Shown: positions 10,663 through 22,283, counted from the stretch's first letter. The stretch is DNA of 60,000 bases from Liolophura sinensis (GCF_032854445.1 NC_088297.1:11124163-11184162); one strand, 5' to 3'. Notes: a model not told the origin generated them from the sequence alone. Numbers and translations are program-made.

Positions 10663-12613
10663 TCAGTAAGGACAAAACCTGTCGTAAAACAGTTGTTGAG
10701 GGGACCATTGAAAACTGTACACTAAACTGCGATGGCTTTGGCAACTGTCTTGGAGAGAACACCTGTGAACGTACAGCTGACGGCATTTGCTGGACTTCAT
10801 AACAGAGAGGATATTTAATTCCAAATAATCGTCGTGCGGGTGATTTAGATTCAACAAGAACAATCCACCTGTTCTGCGACGAGCGAGGAGAGTTCGCAAA
10901 TCCTTTAGTGTGAAGATTCCTGGCAGAAGTGTGACACTGACAACGTCAACAGTGATGTCATCCTTCACAAGCGCGTTAGCTGTGTTGATATTCTCGCAGT
11001 GAACCCATGGTAAAGTCAGTCCTGGATAACGCCTGAAGCGATGTTCGTAATAATGCAGCACCTTTTCTCGAAAATACGGAACACACACGGACGCCTTAAG
11101 ATGAAGTCCATCCACAGTTCGCTCCACAGAGTTCGGTCTTCCAACACAAGAGTTCGGGCACATGTGTGACTTACGAGGGTCTCTCTGAAGCTTCAGATCC
11201 ACAGCAACAACAATCGGCTTGAAAGTGTCTTTCTGCAGCACCTTCTGTTCTAAGTAGGAATAGGAAGACGGCTGTGTCTTCTGGTGGTCGATATTAGACA
11301 CCAAATGTTTGCACATTTGTTTGTGTAGGCTGTCAGTTTTGCCGATAATCTCGGCTGACACATCTAAGAGGTTAACTTTGGTGTTTGCTTCTGCGAGATC
11401 ACCAAGCCCAACATGTAGCCTGAATTCGTGAGCCTGATTTTTTATCGTGAATAAACACTGAAGAAAGTGTAACAGCAAGGCCTTTAAGGCTGGCGTCGGC
11501 GTTTCAAACATATCAAACAACACCCTGAAAACACCACGGGATGTATGATAGTTAGGTGGCAGCGACTGTAGTTTTTGTTGAAGATCAGACGGATTAATGT
11601 TTCGCAGATGGTGAGCACAAAGAAACTCTTGTATTGACTTATGCGGGAAGTAGCAGTAGCCAACGGAGTGAAGTCTGGACACTGTGAAATCTCTGTACAA
11701 CAAGCCAGAATTTAACACATGCCTGCCCAGATCTGCTCCACAAAACGTCTGTACATATTCTTCAGGGAAAACCAAACTGTTCATGGTGAAACCTTTGTAG
11801 GCTAGGTTACCTGCCGCTTCTAATAACTCGTTTACTGTAAAAGAAGTTTTATCTTCACCTGAAGAAGATTTCTGAAGTTTGTGAACATACCGTTTGCAGG
11901 TAGTCAGTATTACTTCTTTCAGTACGTCTGTGTGGTGTAATGGAATAGCCCCGTCTTTCTCCTCTGCCAGGACACACAAGAGCATCGCGGTGAAAGGATT
12001 CACAGCAAGTTCGCGCAGGCGCTTGTTGGTGTCCAAACTCTGAAGAAGCTTGTCTCTGAGTCCGACAGAGCGTCCTTCGAAATATTTTTTGATGTAGAAT
12101 TGTGTTTCTTTGGTTGAAAACCCGATTATTTTCAGGTGTTTGTCAACGAGTTCGATGAATTCTCCAGACACTTCCGGTCGCCCTGTCAGTAGAATATTAC
12201 AACGTCTGAGCGAATTTCCGCCAAGGATTTTCAGAATCACATCCTTGCCATTTCCGGTTAGCTCGTCAACGCCATCAATAATGAAGAGACAGTCCTTGTC
12301 AACGCCAGTAATGCAGCTGAATATGTCGTCTCCATCCAGTTTAAAATCGTCTGGGAATAGCTGCTTGAGAACACAGTCCTTAAAATCGCCGAACAGAGCT
12401 CGAGCTTCCAGGATGAAGACGAGATCGAAGGTACGATCGCAAATTGCCTTATTGGACGTTGCCCAGACATAGGCTAGATGTCGACACAGCGTAGTTTTGC
12501 CGAAACCGGCAGGTCCTTCCACAAACGCTACTGTTCTTTTGTTTGAAGACCAGAGAAATTTGGTCAGGAATTTCATGGTATCAGGTTCACCGTGCCTTAG
12601 TTTTTCCTCAGAT
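10663..12613 (-). CDS. NACHT NTPase exon
   Basis: This exon has 650 codons ending in TGA. The acceptor TTATCTGTTTCAG precedes it, so the upstream in-frame ATG at 12639 is probably not the start. Counting from that ATG, Walker A is GPAGFGKTT (residues 42-50), Walker B is LFIIDGVDEL (118-127), the sensor is LLTGRPE (150-156), and the winged-helix signature is FPHKSIQEFL (331-340). These are the diagnostic NACHT motifs in the right order and spacing. The nucleotide-binding residues look intact, so an active ATP-dependent switch is expected. The part after residue about 360 contains a Cys/His-poor region with no leucine-rich repeat and no domain I recognise. Confidence 0.9.
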
Positions 12614-13725
12614 CTGAAACAGATAAATAAATCCTTCATGTTGCATACCCCCTAAAGTGCAAACATGAAATGAAGACTACCGTTAGGAGGTGGTGGAGAC
12701 GTTCATAATACAAACACGCAGACAGTTGTATTATCAAAACTGTTATAAACTGACGAAAAAAATTCATATGTTAATGTAATTTCATTGGTGCTTTACGCCT
12801 TACTCACTAATATTTAACGACGGCAGCCAGCATAATGGTGCGAGGAAATCGTGTAGACCTTCGCAATTGCGACCGTACAGGAAGCCAGCATGAGCTGGAC
12901 TTGAACTCAGAGGACTGCATTGGTAACTGGGTCATTACGCCGCGCTGACACGCTAACCATACTAGATATCCTTTTTAATTTTTCATGATATTTTAGTATC
13001 GGAAGCACTTCGGCGGCATGGAGTAGTTCTGTTACAGTCCTCGTCGTAACAAGCATGACTGAAAAATTAGTACGATGTAAAACACCACACAAATATACAC
13101 AGAAAAGATAAGAAAACAATAAATGGAACATACTCTATTGATAACCGGTGTTTTAGGGACGGCACAATCGTGAGATTAGTGAACACCTGGTCAAGATTTA
13201 CTTGAAACCATTTGCACCATGGAAGAGGTTGCAGTTTGGACAGAACACGTTTGTACCATTCGGCAAGTTCAGTCTGTGTCAAAGACAGGTTTGCTGAAAG
13301 AAACAGAACAATGGATTAGTTTTTACTAAAATCCGTTCAACAAGCTTATTATTTGTGAAGAGTAAACATTCTAAAAATTACACTTAAAGAAATATTTTCT
13401 AAGCAAGTGTTATCTTCTCACAATAAAAGTCTTTTATACCGGTTAGAATCCTGAATTTCAACAAAATGACAATGACAATTTATAGGAGTTTAAGTCACCA
13501 AAGAAAAAAAAGAATATACACTTATATTTGTCATTTTTGGTATTATTATTTATCGACGGCCTACTTTGCTGGTGGACCTCTGTCTTGGATGTGACTTCTT
13601 TTACATCAGATTCAGATGGCACTGGCCATACAAGCTGACTGTAGAGAACTTTGTCGGCTTTCTCGAGAGTCATGAAGAACATTTGTATAATCGTGTCTGG
13701 TTTACGGCTCAGTGTGTCCAAACAC
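10663..13725 (-). CDS. CARD-NACHT (NLR-like) gene, three 3' exons
   Basis: Exons on the minus strand are 13725-13565 (161 nt), 13293-13134 (160 nt) and 12613-10663 (1951 nt). All have AG/GT borders and matching phases: 1+2 across the first join, 2+1 across the second. The product has the second half of a CARD, a linker, then a NACHT NTPase. NLR-like proteins of this plan oligomerise on ligand sensing and signal through the CARD. No leucine-rich repeats follow, and the C-terminal 300 residues are unassigned. The first half of the CARD should lie upstream (above 13.73 kb). I searched by eye to about 17.6 kb for something like the exon at 44165-44319 and did not find it, so the 5' end is missing, distant or lost. 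A SINE sits in the last intron. An AATAAA on the minus strand lies at about 10425-10420. Confidence 0.7.
12777..12975 (-). mobile_element. (AATA)n SINE in the NACHT-gene intron
   Basis: Same orientation as the gene. The core is diverged (ACGACGGCAGCCAGCATAAT) and box B (GAGTTCAAGTCC on the minus strand) is present. Confidence 0.85.
13134..13293 (-). CDS. Linker exon before NACHT (WYK...PWC)
   Basis: Acceptor TTCTGTTTCTTTCAG precedes 13293 and donor GTATGT follows 13134. It encodes about 52 residues, including LAEWYKRVLSKLQPLPWCKW and LDQVFTNLTIV. Invertebrate CARD- or Death-NACHT proteins often carry a short segment of this kind immediately before the NACHT, predicting the outcome 'pW...LD.vft.L.iv'. 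It joins the NACHT exon in phase through a glutamate codon. Confidence 0.7.
13565..13725 (-). CDS. CARD second-half exon of the NACHT gene
   Basis: Acceptor CTTTTCGCAG precedes 13725 and the likely donor is GTAGGC just below 13565. It encodes about 53 residues: CLDTLSRKPDTIIQMFFMTL, then an EKADKVLYSQL helix and a hydrophilic tail. It is a paralogue of 45029-45213 (about 18 of 31 residues identical), with the same exon start phase. The donor is weak, so the exact 3' edge is uncertain. Confidence 0.6.
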
Positions 13726-13878
13726 CTGCGAAAAGATTACTCTCCGTGATATATGCATTTCTTGGAGACTACTGTTCTGCTAGTTTTAACTGGAATTAAA
13801 TGAATTCAATTAAAAAACCTTTCCAAACTGTCAATTAAGAATGTCCCACACAGTGGTTACAAATGTTCAAATGTTTTT

Positions 13879-13896
13879 GTGACGTCATGACGTCAC
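13879..13896. promoter_or_regulatory. 18-bp perfect palindrome with two overlapping CRE sites
   Basis: GTGACGTCATGACGTCAC reads the same on both strands and contains two overlapping TGACGTCA octamers, the CREB/ATF site. It lies about 150 bp upstream of the CARD exon of the minus-strand NACHT gene. A regulatory role is inferred from position and motif only. Confidence 0.4.
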
Positions 13897-14059
13897 ATAC
13901 CCACCGGGAATGGAGCGAAAAGTAGCAATATTACGAGAAAGGGTGGTGGGACATCAGATGTATTGGATCCATCCATAGCTGGGACATTCCAAGTATAGCA
14001 GGAATTCGCTTCCCTAATCACCCAGGACTCTCGTTAAGAGAATAGCACAGGATGTGCTT

Positions 14060-14215
14060 ATTTGTTTGATTGAAATTTTACTCCGTACTCAAGAATATTT
14101 CCCTCATAAGACGGCGGCTTGCATCATGGTAAAAGGAAACCGGGCAAAGCCCGGGGGAAAAACACGACCCCCTGCTGGTAGCTGGCAGATCTTCCCACGT
14201 GCGACAGGAGAAGCT
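14060..14215 (-). mobile_element. (AATA)n SINE, diverged
   Basis: ACTCCGTACTCAAGAATATT, then a core with changes (ACGGCGGCTTGCATCATGGT). No tRNA-like head is visible. Confidence 0.75.
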
Positions 14216-15559
14216 CTGTTTTACTCGAAAGTAAAACAGAAATGAAAGAAGAAGTGGTCTTGCAAAGGCGTCAGTAAGCTGTCAGTCATAGCCAGAGTAA
14301 GTTCTGCTTGTTGAGTGCACAGTTTCTTGCACTGGGGCCTGTCCCCGTTGTGCCATATTGGTAGGCATTACAGCAAAATATTTACATCTTCCTCTCGATG
14401 CCTAGATCTAATTCGCACTGGTTCTTCCTTTGTTGGGAACAGTAGTGTAGTCCGTGTATGGTACATAAACTCAAAAGCTCATGCAGTAAACACTAAAGAA
14501 ACACGATACAAACATTGACTTCCATGGCTGTTGAACTAGGGAACCCTTCTCTTAGAAAGAAAACTGTCAAAATTTAGTGTAAAGCGACACATGTTTCTAG
14601 ATTTGTGCAGAAAACTTTCAGGGGCATAATCGAAATAGAAAAATCTAGCGAGGGGCCATGCATATTTCACGAATCTCCATTATACTCGTAGCTGTAAAAT
14701 AAAGACAAACAGTGCCAAGAATATATGACCCCTAGGATAGTTTACCATCTTTGATTCTGGTATACTCTGGTCCATATTTCTAAACCCAGGGGCGTAGAAG
14801 ATAAACTGGTTTAAGACACCTCTTCTAAATGTCCAATTTCATTCTATTTTCACATATCCTTATTACTGTAAAAATGTATATAAAAGCGTGTCACATGAAA
14901 TTCTTTATGCACGGGTAAAGGCGCCCGACTTTCAGTTTGAGATTGGCCGGAAGTGCCATAAGCGTTCATTCTGACATTCGATGATGCGCGGTAAGGATCT
15001 GTAATGCCTAATACTAGCTCTTTTTTTGATCACACAAATCCATTGCCAACTTGGGCAAGTAAGTGTCTGATTGGATAATGTTCATTGTGTGAAGTTCCGG
15101 TAGGAAGACTTTATAGCAGCAATCGGAAAAAGACAGCAGTACACACAGTATTATAAAAGAGTAGCAAAATACACAGCATCTGGATTTAATAAAGACACGT
15201 TTCCCATGTAATGTACCTGACAAGGTAAACACGCGATCTGATTGGCCTAGAGAGCACACCTTAGATAAATGGGTCAGAGAGGGTCTAATTATGTAATGGT
15301 GCATATCATGCAATGTGGAAACCAAATAATTCACACAACTCAAGCAATTCACTCCCCTAGATATGAATTCGCGCAGTTATGATCAAATGTACGGGTGTCA
15401 TATCCGGTCTTGGACTGGGAAAAATTTGTATATTCCGCCGCTCTTGCAGTTCGTGTTGCTTTGGTGACATTACGCGGTCGACCACTCCCGTGATACCCTT
15501 CGCAATACATGACTAATTGGTGTGAATATATGTATGCCACATGTCGGAAAGTTCTTCAA
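14216..15559. other. No gene seen upstream of the CARD exon
   Basis: Minus-strand ORFs at 15540-15349 and 15352-15014 have no recognised motif. I looked here for the missing first CARD exon of the NACHT gene and did not find it. Confidence 0.5.
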
Positions 15560-15715
15560 TAATTTGCCAAAGGTTCGTGGTTTACCCCGGGCTTTCAGAT
15601 TTTCTCCCCCTATACGCAACTGATTACCTTAGTATTAAAATGGACTCTTCTTGAATACGACTTGAAACAATAATCATAGTCTACAGATAAAAATAAATAA
15701 ATAAATAAATAAATA
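15560..15715 (+). mobile_element. (AATA)n SINE remnant
   Basis: Contains TTCGTGGTTTACCCCGGGCT and an (AATA)n tail; the middle is largely lost. Confidence 0.55.
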
Positions 15716-16069
15716 TTGCTAATGCTCGTAGACATTAACGGTATACACACGATGACATTTGGCCATGTCTGGTCTTCTCTGCCTCAATAGTCTCCACTTC
15801 ATGAAGTGTAAATACACTGCACTGTAACAGGAAATCTCGGAAATTCTGAAAGCCTCCTCTCTCTACCAGTATGACTCGATTTTGTTGGACTAACCACACA
15901 GCCATCTACAAAGTGACAAAAAGGATTTCATTCTGTGGGACTAGAGATAAAACCTTCAGGACCCATAGAGAATTTATGTTATACACAATTTCTGACATCA
16001 GATTGCTGGATTTTATGTAGAAATTGGTATTATTTTTCATTTTGGAATTAATTATTTTTGTTTCCGGAA

Positions 16070-16250
16070 GGGCTGTGACCGAATTGGCCTAGACTGATGG
16101 TCAGGTGACCGACCACTAGGTCACTGGTTGAAAACTCAGAGTGTTCTCCTTCACAGTGAGTGTAATTCTCAATAATGCCCCGTTTCCTAGCACCATATTG
16201 CTGGCTTCTGTCGTATAAGTAAACAAGTAAATAAATAAATAAATAAAAAT
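16070..16250 (+). mobile_element. (AATA)n SINE, old copy with head
   Basis: A tRNA-like start (GGCCTAGACTGATGGTCAGG), a diverged core TATTGCTGGCTTCTGTCGTA and an (AATA)n tail. Confidence 0.6.
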
Positions 16251-17656
16251 TCTCAAAAAACGATAAAAATGAATATCATATTTAGACATCTTAAATTCAT
16301 TTCCAGACGTCTTACAATCATTTGTAAACATCTTAAAATCGTCTACAGATATTCCCAATAATTAACTGATTTTTTGTTCAAATTTGGACCATTTATTTCA
16401 GTAGTCTTTCCAGCTGCCTGAATATTTGTTCTAATCATGTTTCTAAAAACAATTAGGCCTTAGGGTATATCCTCAAAGATAGCATATATTGCGGATTTGC
16501 TATTTTAAACGGTATCTACATAAAGTTAAGACTTCCAGATGTCTACTGACATTATCTAACTTTATGTGGAAAATCGATGTCCAGTTTTATCCGGAGTTTC
16601 CCTTCGACCATCCCACTCACTTCAGTCGCTATATTTAGAAAAATGATTGACCTTTTCTGATTGAGTTACCTCCCCGTGTAATGTAGACGACAGGAAATAT
16701 TCAGTGATATTCAAATGTCAAACACAGCACTAATTATCCAGCCTACCGTGTAAATGCAGATCTGTCATATAGATCGTAAGGAATTGCGAATACTTTATAA
16801 CACATCATCGATAGAAATGGGAATCGTATTTGGCTTAGTAGAGTTATAATTCGATTTTAAATGTTATGCTCTTTACGTGTGCTTTTCACTTGCAAACGTT
16901 GCATTGTTGGAATCCCTATACCTGATTAGCATGTTACTCTGTCGAACTTGCAGATTACACTCGTGGGAGATTTCCCCTTGTAATTCTCTTAATTAACATT
17001 TTTCGAAACAAAATAATCCTAGGGTGTTTAGTTAGGAGCCCAATTCCTTCCATTTTTGTATTTCATTGAACTAACCAAAAAAAGCGAATTTCTTTCGGCA
17101 ATGTTGTCCTTTAACAGGGTGAAGTTTATAGGCAGCTGTGCCATAATCTAGAAATTGCAGTTATCGCCCCTGAGAGGAAGTTGAAAAAGTACTTGTACGC
17201 ATGCTCACTTGTCCCAACAAATCAGGGCTGGCGAAGTGTTAACGACGTTGTCACGTAGGCTTTAAACTGAGGTACCCATGTGATAATATATTTATGGAAT
17301 GGCATTTTCCTTTCTATTCCAGCCATGGCAAATTAATTTTTATTTTTATAACATTTAACTAATTTCGATGTGTCTTGAAATTTATTTCATATATATGGAT
17401 GGTTTTCTGGAATGTATCTGAAACTATTTCAATAATTTGCTTGAAACAAATTCAAGATATTTGATATGAATTCAAGATATTTGACATGAATTCAAAATAT
17501 ACTAAACAAAGTGCCTACGATCTTCTCATGGAGCTGTAAAATTATCAAAACCTTGCGGTCCTAAAGAGAATAGTAATGGGGCTCAAATTAATGTTAAACA
17601 GAACACCGAACTGTAACAGTCAGTGAAATTATTATTCAAAATGATACTCACATTAC
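16251..17656. other. No gene seen
   Basis: AT-rich, with short direct repeats of TTCAAGATATTTGA near 17450-17485. No coding signal. Confidence 0.55.
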
Positions 17657-17811
17657 CATGCAGAAAAAACCACGCAGAGCCTTGGACACCATCAGTGTCG
17701 TTGGTTGGTAAGGTTTCTGTAGGCACATGCATCTCTTCAAAGTTACCGGATGTGGTCTTGGAAGATCCCTTCATCCTTCCATGCACATCAAATGTCTTTC
17801 GTGGCATTGTT
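17657..17811 (-). CDS. Possible 155-nt exon of an unidentified gene
   Basis: On the minus strand this segment lies between an ATTTTAG acceptor and a GTAATG donor. It is open for 51 codons, including MPRKTFDVHGRMKGSSKTT and THVPTETLP-like sequence (read EEMHVPTETLPTNDTDGVQG). It begins one base into a codon, exactly the phase needed to follow the 36-nt segments upstream at 18.09-18.82 kb, which end two bases into one. No domain is recognised. Its relation to the CARD-NACHT gene downstream on the same strand is unknown; the phases of the two do not join directly. Confidence 0.4.
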
Positions 17812-17864
17812 CTAAAATCACGGATTTAAAACTTTCAATTTCAAACTGTATTAGTTACTTTAAC

Positions 17865-18850
17865 TCCAAACCACTGTATCCTAATGGACAAGGTAGGACG
17901 AGTGGGGGGTGGGGGGGTAGGGGGGATCAATACATGTGTCTTTCATCTAACCATAAGTCGCACTACATAAATGTTAACCTCACTCAGTATTCAAATACAG
18001 CAAAAGACAATTGAAATTCAAAAGACTACATCCTAATGAGCAGGAGGAAAAGGGACGAATACATGTCTCACTTAAAAAGGTTTTACCTGACAGTGTAGTG
18101 GTACAGTTCAATGTTAACCTCGCTAAATATTCACATACAGCAATAGAGAATTGAACTCCAAAAGACTACATCCTAATGAGCAGGAGGAAAAGGAACGAAT
18201 ACATGCCTCACTTAAAAAGGTTTTACCTGACAGTGTAGTGGTACAGTTCAATGTTAACCTCGCTAAATATTCACATATAGCAATAGAGAATTGAACTCCA
18301 AAATACTACATCCTAATGAGCAGGAGGAAAAGGGACGAATACATGTCTCACTTAAAAAGGTTTTACCTGAAAGTGTAGTGGTACAGTTCAATGTTAACCT
18401 GGCTAAATATTCACACATAGCAATAGAGAATTGAATTCCAAAAGACTACATCCTAATGAGCAGGAGGAAAAGGGACGGATACATGTCTCACTTAAAAAGG
18501 TTTTACCTGACAGTGTAGTGGTACAGTTCAATGTTAACCTCGCTAAATATTCACATATAGCAATAGAGAATTGAACTCCAAAAGACTACATCCTAATGAG
18601 CAGGAGGAAAAGGGACGAATACATGTCTCACTTAAAAAGGTTTTACCTGACAGTGTAGTGGTACAGTTCAATGTTAACCTCGCTAAATATTCACATACAG
18701 CAACAGACAATTGAACTCCAAAAGACTACAACCTAATGAGCAGGAGGAAAAGGGACTAATACATGTCTCACTTAAAACAAGTTTTACCTGTCCATGTAGA
18801 AATGCAGCACAATGTTAACCTCGCTACAGCAAAAGACAGTTGAACTGCCA
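17865..18850. repeat. 140-bp tandem array (about seven copies)
   Basis: The word AAGACTACATCCTAATGAGC recurs (with small changes) at 18021, 18161, 18301, 18441, 18581 and 18721, exactly 140 bp apart. Decayed copies flank the array at both ends. The inner copies are nearly identical, so the amplification is recent. On the minus strand each unit holds a 36-nt exon-like segment (separate entry). Confidence 0.9.
18087..18823 (-). CDS. Six 36-nt candidate microexons in tandem
   Basis: On the minus strand the segments are 18823-18788, 18682-18647, 18542-18507, 18402-18367, 18262-18227 and 18122-18087. Each is 36 nt, preceded by TTTAG or TGTAG and followed by GTAAAA(C). In the phase 1+33+2 each is open and reads EVNIELYHYTV plus a Ser or Arg split codon; one copy reads QVNIELYHYTF. 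The most diverged copy (18823-18788, EVNIVLHFYMD) keeps length, frame and splice sites and has a better polypyrimidine tract than the others. The last would splice in phase to 17811-17657. The alternative is a non-coding satellite whose splice-like words are chance. The near-identity of five copies makes them one observation, not five. Confidence 0.35.
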
Positions 18851-19318
18851 ACGTCCTAAAGGACACCAAAAACAAATGTTGAATACATCTGCATTCTTTC
18901 TAAAAACTTTAACCCCCTTATTATTTTTTTGTGCAGCCCAAATCAGTTGGGCTCCAAACAACTATATCTTACGGAATATGGAAAAAGTATGACGAATAAA
19001 AGTGCGCTTTGGAAACTTTACCTTCTCGATATATTCGTACAACACAAGTCCTTAAGATTCCAAAAAACTGTATTATAAAGAATAAGAAAAACAAAAAACG
19101 TCTCGGCCAGCAATATCCTGTGTAATTTGCAGTTGAACAGGTGTCTTCGTAGTTTTAAACTTCTTTTCCTTAAGGCTAGCTTTTATAAACTAGATGACAC
19201 TCATCGAGATGTACAAATTCCCCACTACAGACAAAGGGACAATACTCTGCATTTGTGTCGTTTCTAACAATAGCTGGTTGCCAAAGAATGGTTTACAAAA
19301 TTCCTGGATCAGCACCAA

Positions 19319-19466
19319 AACGGATTGCATGGTGCTTGTGTCAGGGCTTAAATGTAACGGATTGCATGGTGCTTGTGCCAGGGCCAAAATGTAACGGATT
19401 GCATGGTGCTTGTGCCAGGGCCAAAATGTAACGGATTGCATGGTGCTTGTGCCAGGGCCAAAATGT
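19319..19466. repeat. 37-bp tandem repeat, four copies
   Basis: Copies of a unit containing CGGATTGCATGGTGCTTGTG start at 19321, 19358, 19395 and 19432, a period of 37 bp. It is open on both strands by virtue of composition, and I do not regard the ORFs across it as genes. Confidence 0.9.
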
Positions 19467-19944
19467 GCAACAAGTTTCATTAAATTCCGTGCCATATTGT
19501 TTCTGTTAAGCTGCTGGTCCAGAGATAAACGTCTTGTATCGGTGCATAGATTCATTCAACTACAAACAAAAAAATATCCTGGAACTTCATCAGCATCAAA
19601 ATGTGCGCACTGTTGCTGCAAAATCCACGTACACACTCTTAACAACCATCAGGCAATGGTTAAAATGGTTATAAAACGGTGATGAATGGTAAAAAAAAAA
19701 CTGTAAAGAATTTTGAAGAATCGTACAAAATACTGTGAAGAATGGTGAAGAATCATACAAAATACTGTAAAGAATGGCGAAGACTCGTCAAAAAAAACGG
19801 TGAAGAATCGTTCCTGGATCCGGATCCACTCTTGGATCACCGCCAGTATTTAGTTGACTTGCCCTTGGCCCAATTAGGTCAAACTGTATGCCGAATTTCA
19901 ACCTGATCGGTCTATAACTTTTTACCGTTAAGTTGCTAGACTGG

Positions 19945-20202
19945 AAAAAAATAATCTGTTAATTTTAGCAGAAAAACTGTTATCTGAGTGATGCTAGAAT
20001 TTACCTTGTTACTGAGACATGTGACACTGAGCCATATTCAGCATAACACTCCGTTAGTCTAATACAATCATTCTGTTGAATAAGTAGACTATGCGTACTA
20101 CATATAACAGAATAACCTGCTGCAATGACGGGATATGCCCATATTACCAGAATACGTTCTAGCATAACTCATAAAACCGATTTTCAGTCAAAATTAACAT
20201 AT
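19945..20202. mobile_element. MITE-like element A, copy 2
   Basis: Left AATAATCTGTTAATTTTAGC and GAGTGATGCTAGAA; the right end TTCTAGCATAACTCATAAAA...CAGTCAAAATTAAC is an eroded inverted match. Confidence 0.7.
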
Positions 20203-22189
20203 TATTTGTTTTTTCGGAGTAATCCACAGACAAAATAAACGCAAACAAAAATATAACTTCAATTCGCAGAGGTAATAATAAATTTTATAGAGCTGAAAAA
20301 CTATATTATTTAATGGTCAGTAATCAAACATTAACAGCTGAAACGACCGCACTCAGAAAATAGGTCAAGTAAGTACTTAATACTTACCTGTAGATATTAT
20401 CTGTATCTGTAGTATACTGTATCTTTGGTATATTTTCCAGTAGAGGTAATTGTATAAATATGAAAGCAAATTGACTTTTGAAATACACGGTCTGGATGTG
20501 CGCGCAAAAAGCACTACTGAAAGCTTGTTCACCTCACCAACATGTCACACAACAAATAGCTTTTTGCAAAGTTGTAAAAACCCAGACTGTCCCCGAAATG
20601 ATGCGACGTTTACGCCAAACCGGTTCTGGAGACACACTCCTCACACTGCATGCGCCGATCCCCAAGCACGTTTTAGATCACTGCCGGCCTCTACTAGAGA
20701 CATTTGCACAGAAATCTGAGCAATGTCAAGCTTTCTTATGTCACGACTATGAGACATAAATGGAAGTCAGAAAAAGAAATTCTCTGTCTCAACCTAGAGT
20801 ATTATACTACTTGATACCTTATCCCAGCCTTTTCCAAGGTAAGCTAAGGTGATTCCGGCTCGCCTGGCACACATTAGGTTTTTTTTAAACATTGACAGAT
20901 CTGCACGCGGACATTGGTGATGGGTTCCAAGCAAGCCCACGTGTGTCGCACAGGGTTCAAATGTCAAACTTGTCTTGTGTTGACAGCAGAAATATATGAG
21001 GGGCAGAGAGTGGCGCGTGCACTGTAAGGAGTATGTTTTATAGGTCAGCATTCGGAAGCGGTGATAATATATATATAATACCTGCACAGTATGGACAAAA
21101 CTGTACGCATTGGTGGGGCTTACCATGGCATACAAAGGTAGTCCTATATATAGATTACATGAATGGACACCTCGTCACGATAGTGCACATTTGGCCGACA
21201 TACTTTTAGGGTCAATAATTCCCGAATAACATTTTACATGGGTAAGCGTTTTTGTGCAAAATAGGTAAAAAATATAAAGTTGACATTCAGCTGAAGTTTC
21301 CACTGAGGGATTCCACCCCCACCCCCCACCCCCACCCCGCGCTTAGACGTGCAACTGAAAATATTCTTGAGTATGGCTTTAAACTACAAAATTCCACCGG
21401 GTTATAAATGTGCCAGGAATATCTAAGTTCGTTGTCTCCTTTAAATAGTTACTATTTATGCTTGCAGTTTAACGACGTACAGTTACAATTTAAATGTTTT
21501 TTTTACTGAAGTTTTATATCTGTTAATGTGATGTTACATTTCACGCCTTACTCAGGAATATTTCGCATGTCATTTTTCTATAGGGTCTTGGAAAGTGAAG
21601 AGATATCTAATACAGCGCTAAGAAGAACGTTTACGACTAATTTGGTCAATAGGTAATTTCATGGTTTTCAAATGATGTCGGTGACTTTTGACATAAAATA
21701 AAACAAGTTTCATGGACAACTTTTCGAATAACGTATTTAGTTGGTGAGGAGATAAACTAGACAAGATGTTCCACTAGACTAGATGGATATACAACTTTTT
21801 GGTTCGTTAGCTCAGAATTTCGATGTACAGCTACTAACACTGTTTCATAAAGTGAATGACATCATCGCTTTTCGAAAAATTAAAACATACCTTACCTTGA
21901 CAGTTTTTGGCCAAGCAAAGCTAAAGCTAAACCAGCTTTTAGCTAAGTCAGACTGTTGGCGTATTATCAGTACCTGTATGACCATCCGACAGCAAATGGA
22001 GTCTTAACTGAATAGGCCTCTAAGTGAAATAGAGTTATTTGGGAACGCCTCTTCCGGGTGTAGCATAATGGACAGTGTAACATACGATATCTTTCAATAA
22101 AGCACTCGGGCTAAAGTGGGTTAAACTGCTGTGGTTTCTTGACTGTGTGCAGTGTATACTGTACACACAATGTTTTGCTGATAACTGGA

Positions 22190-22193
<4 letters not shown>
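20203..22193. other. Mostly empty; one exon-like plus-strand ORF and SINE scraps
   Basis: The ORF at 20478-20759 (contains TQTVPEMMRRLRQTGSGDTL) looks protein-like but has no domain or clear splice sites. A C-run (CCACCCCCACCCCCCACCCC) lies near 21310. SINE 3'-end scraps lie near 21360-21390 and 21535-21560. Confidence 0.4.

Positions 22194-22281
<88 letters not shown>
22194..22281. repeat. (TA)n tract, about 88 bp
   Basis: Pure alternating TA. The Tyr/Ile ORFs across it on both strands are artefacts. Confidence 0.98.

Positions 22282-22283
<2 letters not shown>

Noticed and set aside
15014-15540. Two adjoining minus-strand ORFs considered as the missing CARD first half
   Set aside because: Neither has the CARD helix pattern nor a donor in the required phase.
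19190-19555. 121-codon minus-strand ORF with repeated WPWHKHH-like words
   Set aside because: It spans the 37-bp tandem repeat, and opposite-strand ORFs are equally open.
20478-20759. Protein-like 93-codon plus-strand ORF
   Set aside because: Plausible composition, but no recognised domain, no clear splice sites and no linked exon; noted only in the gap entry.
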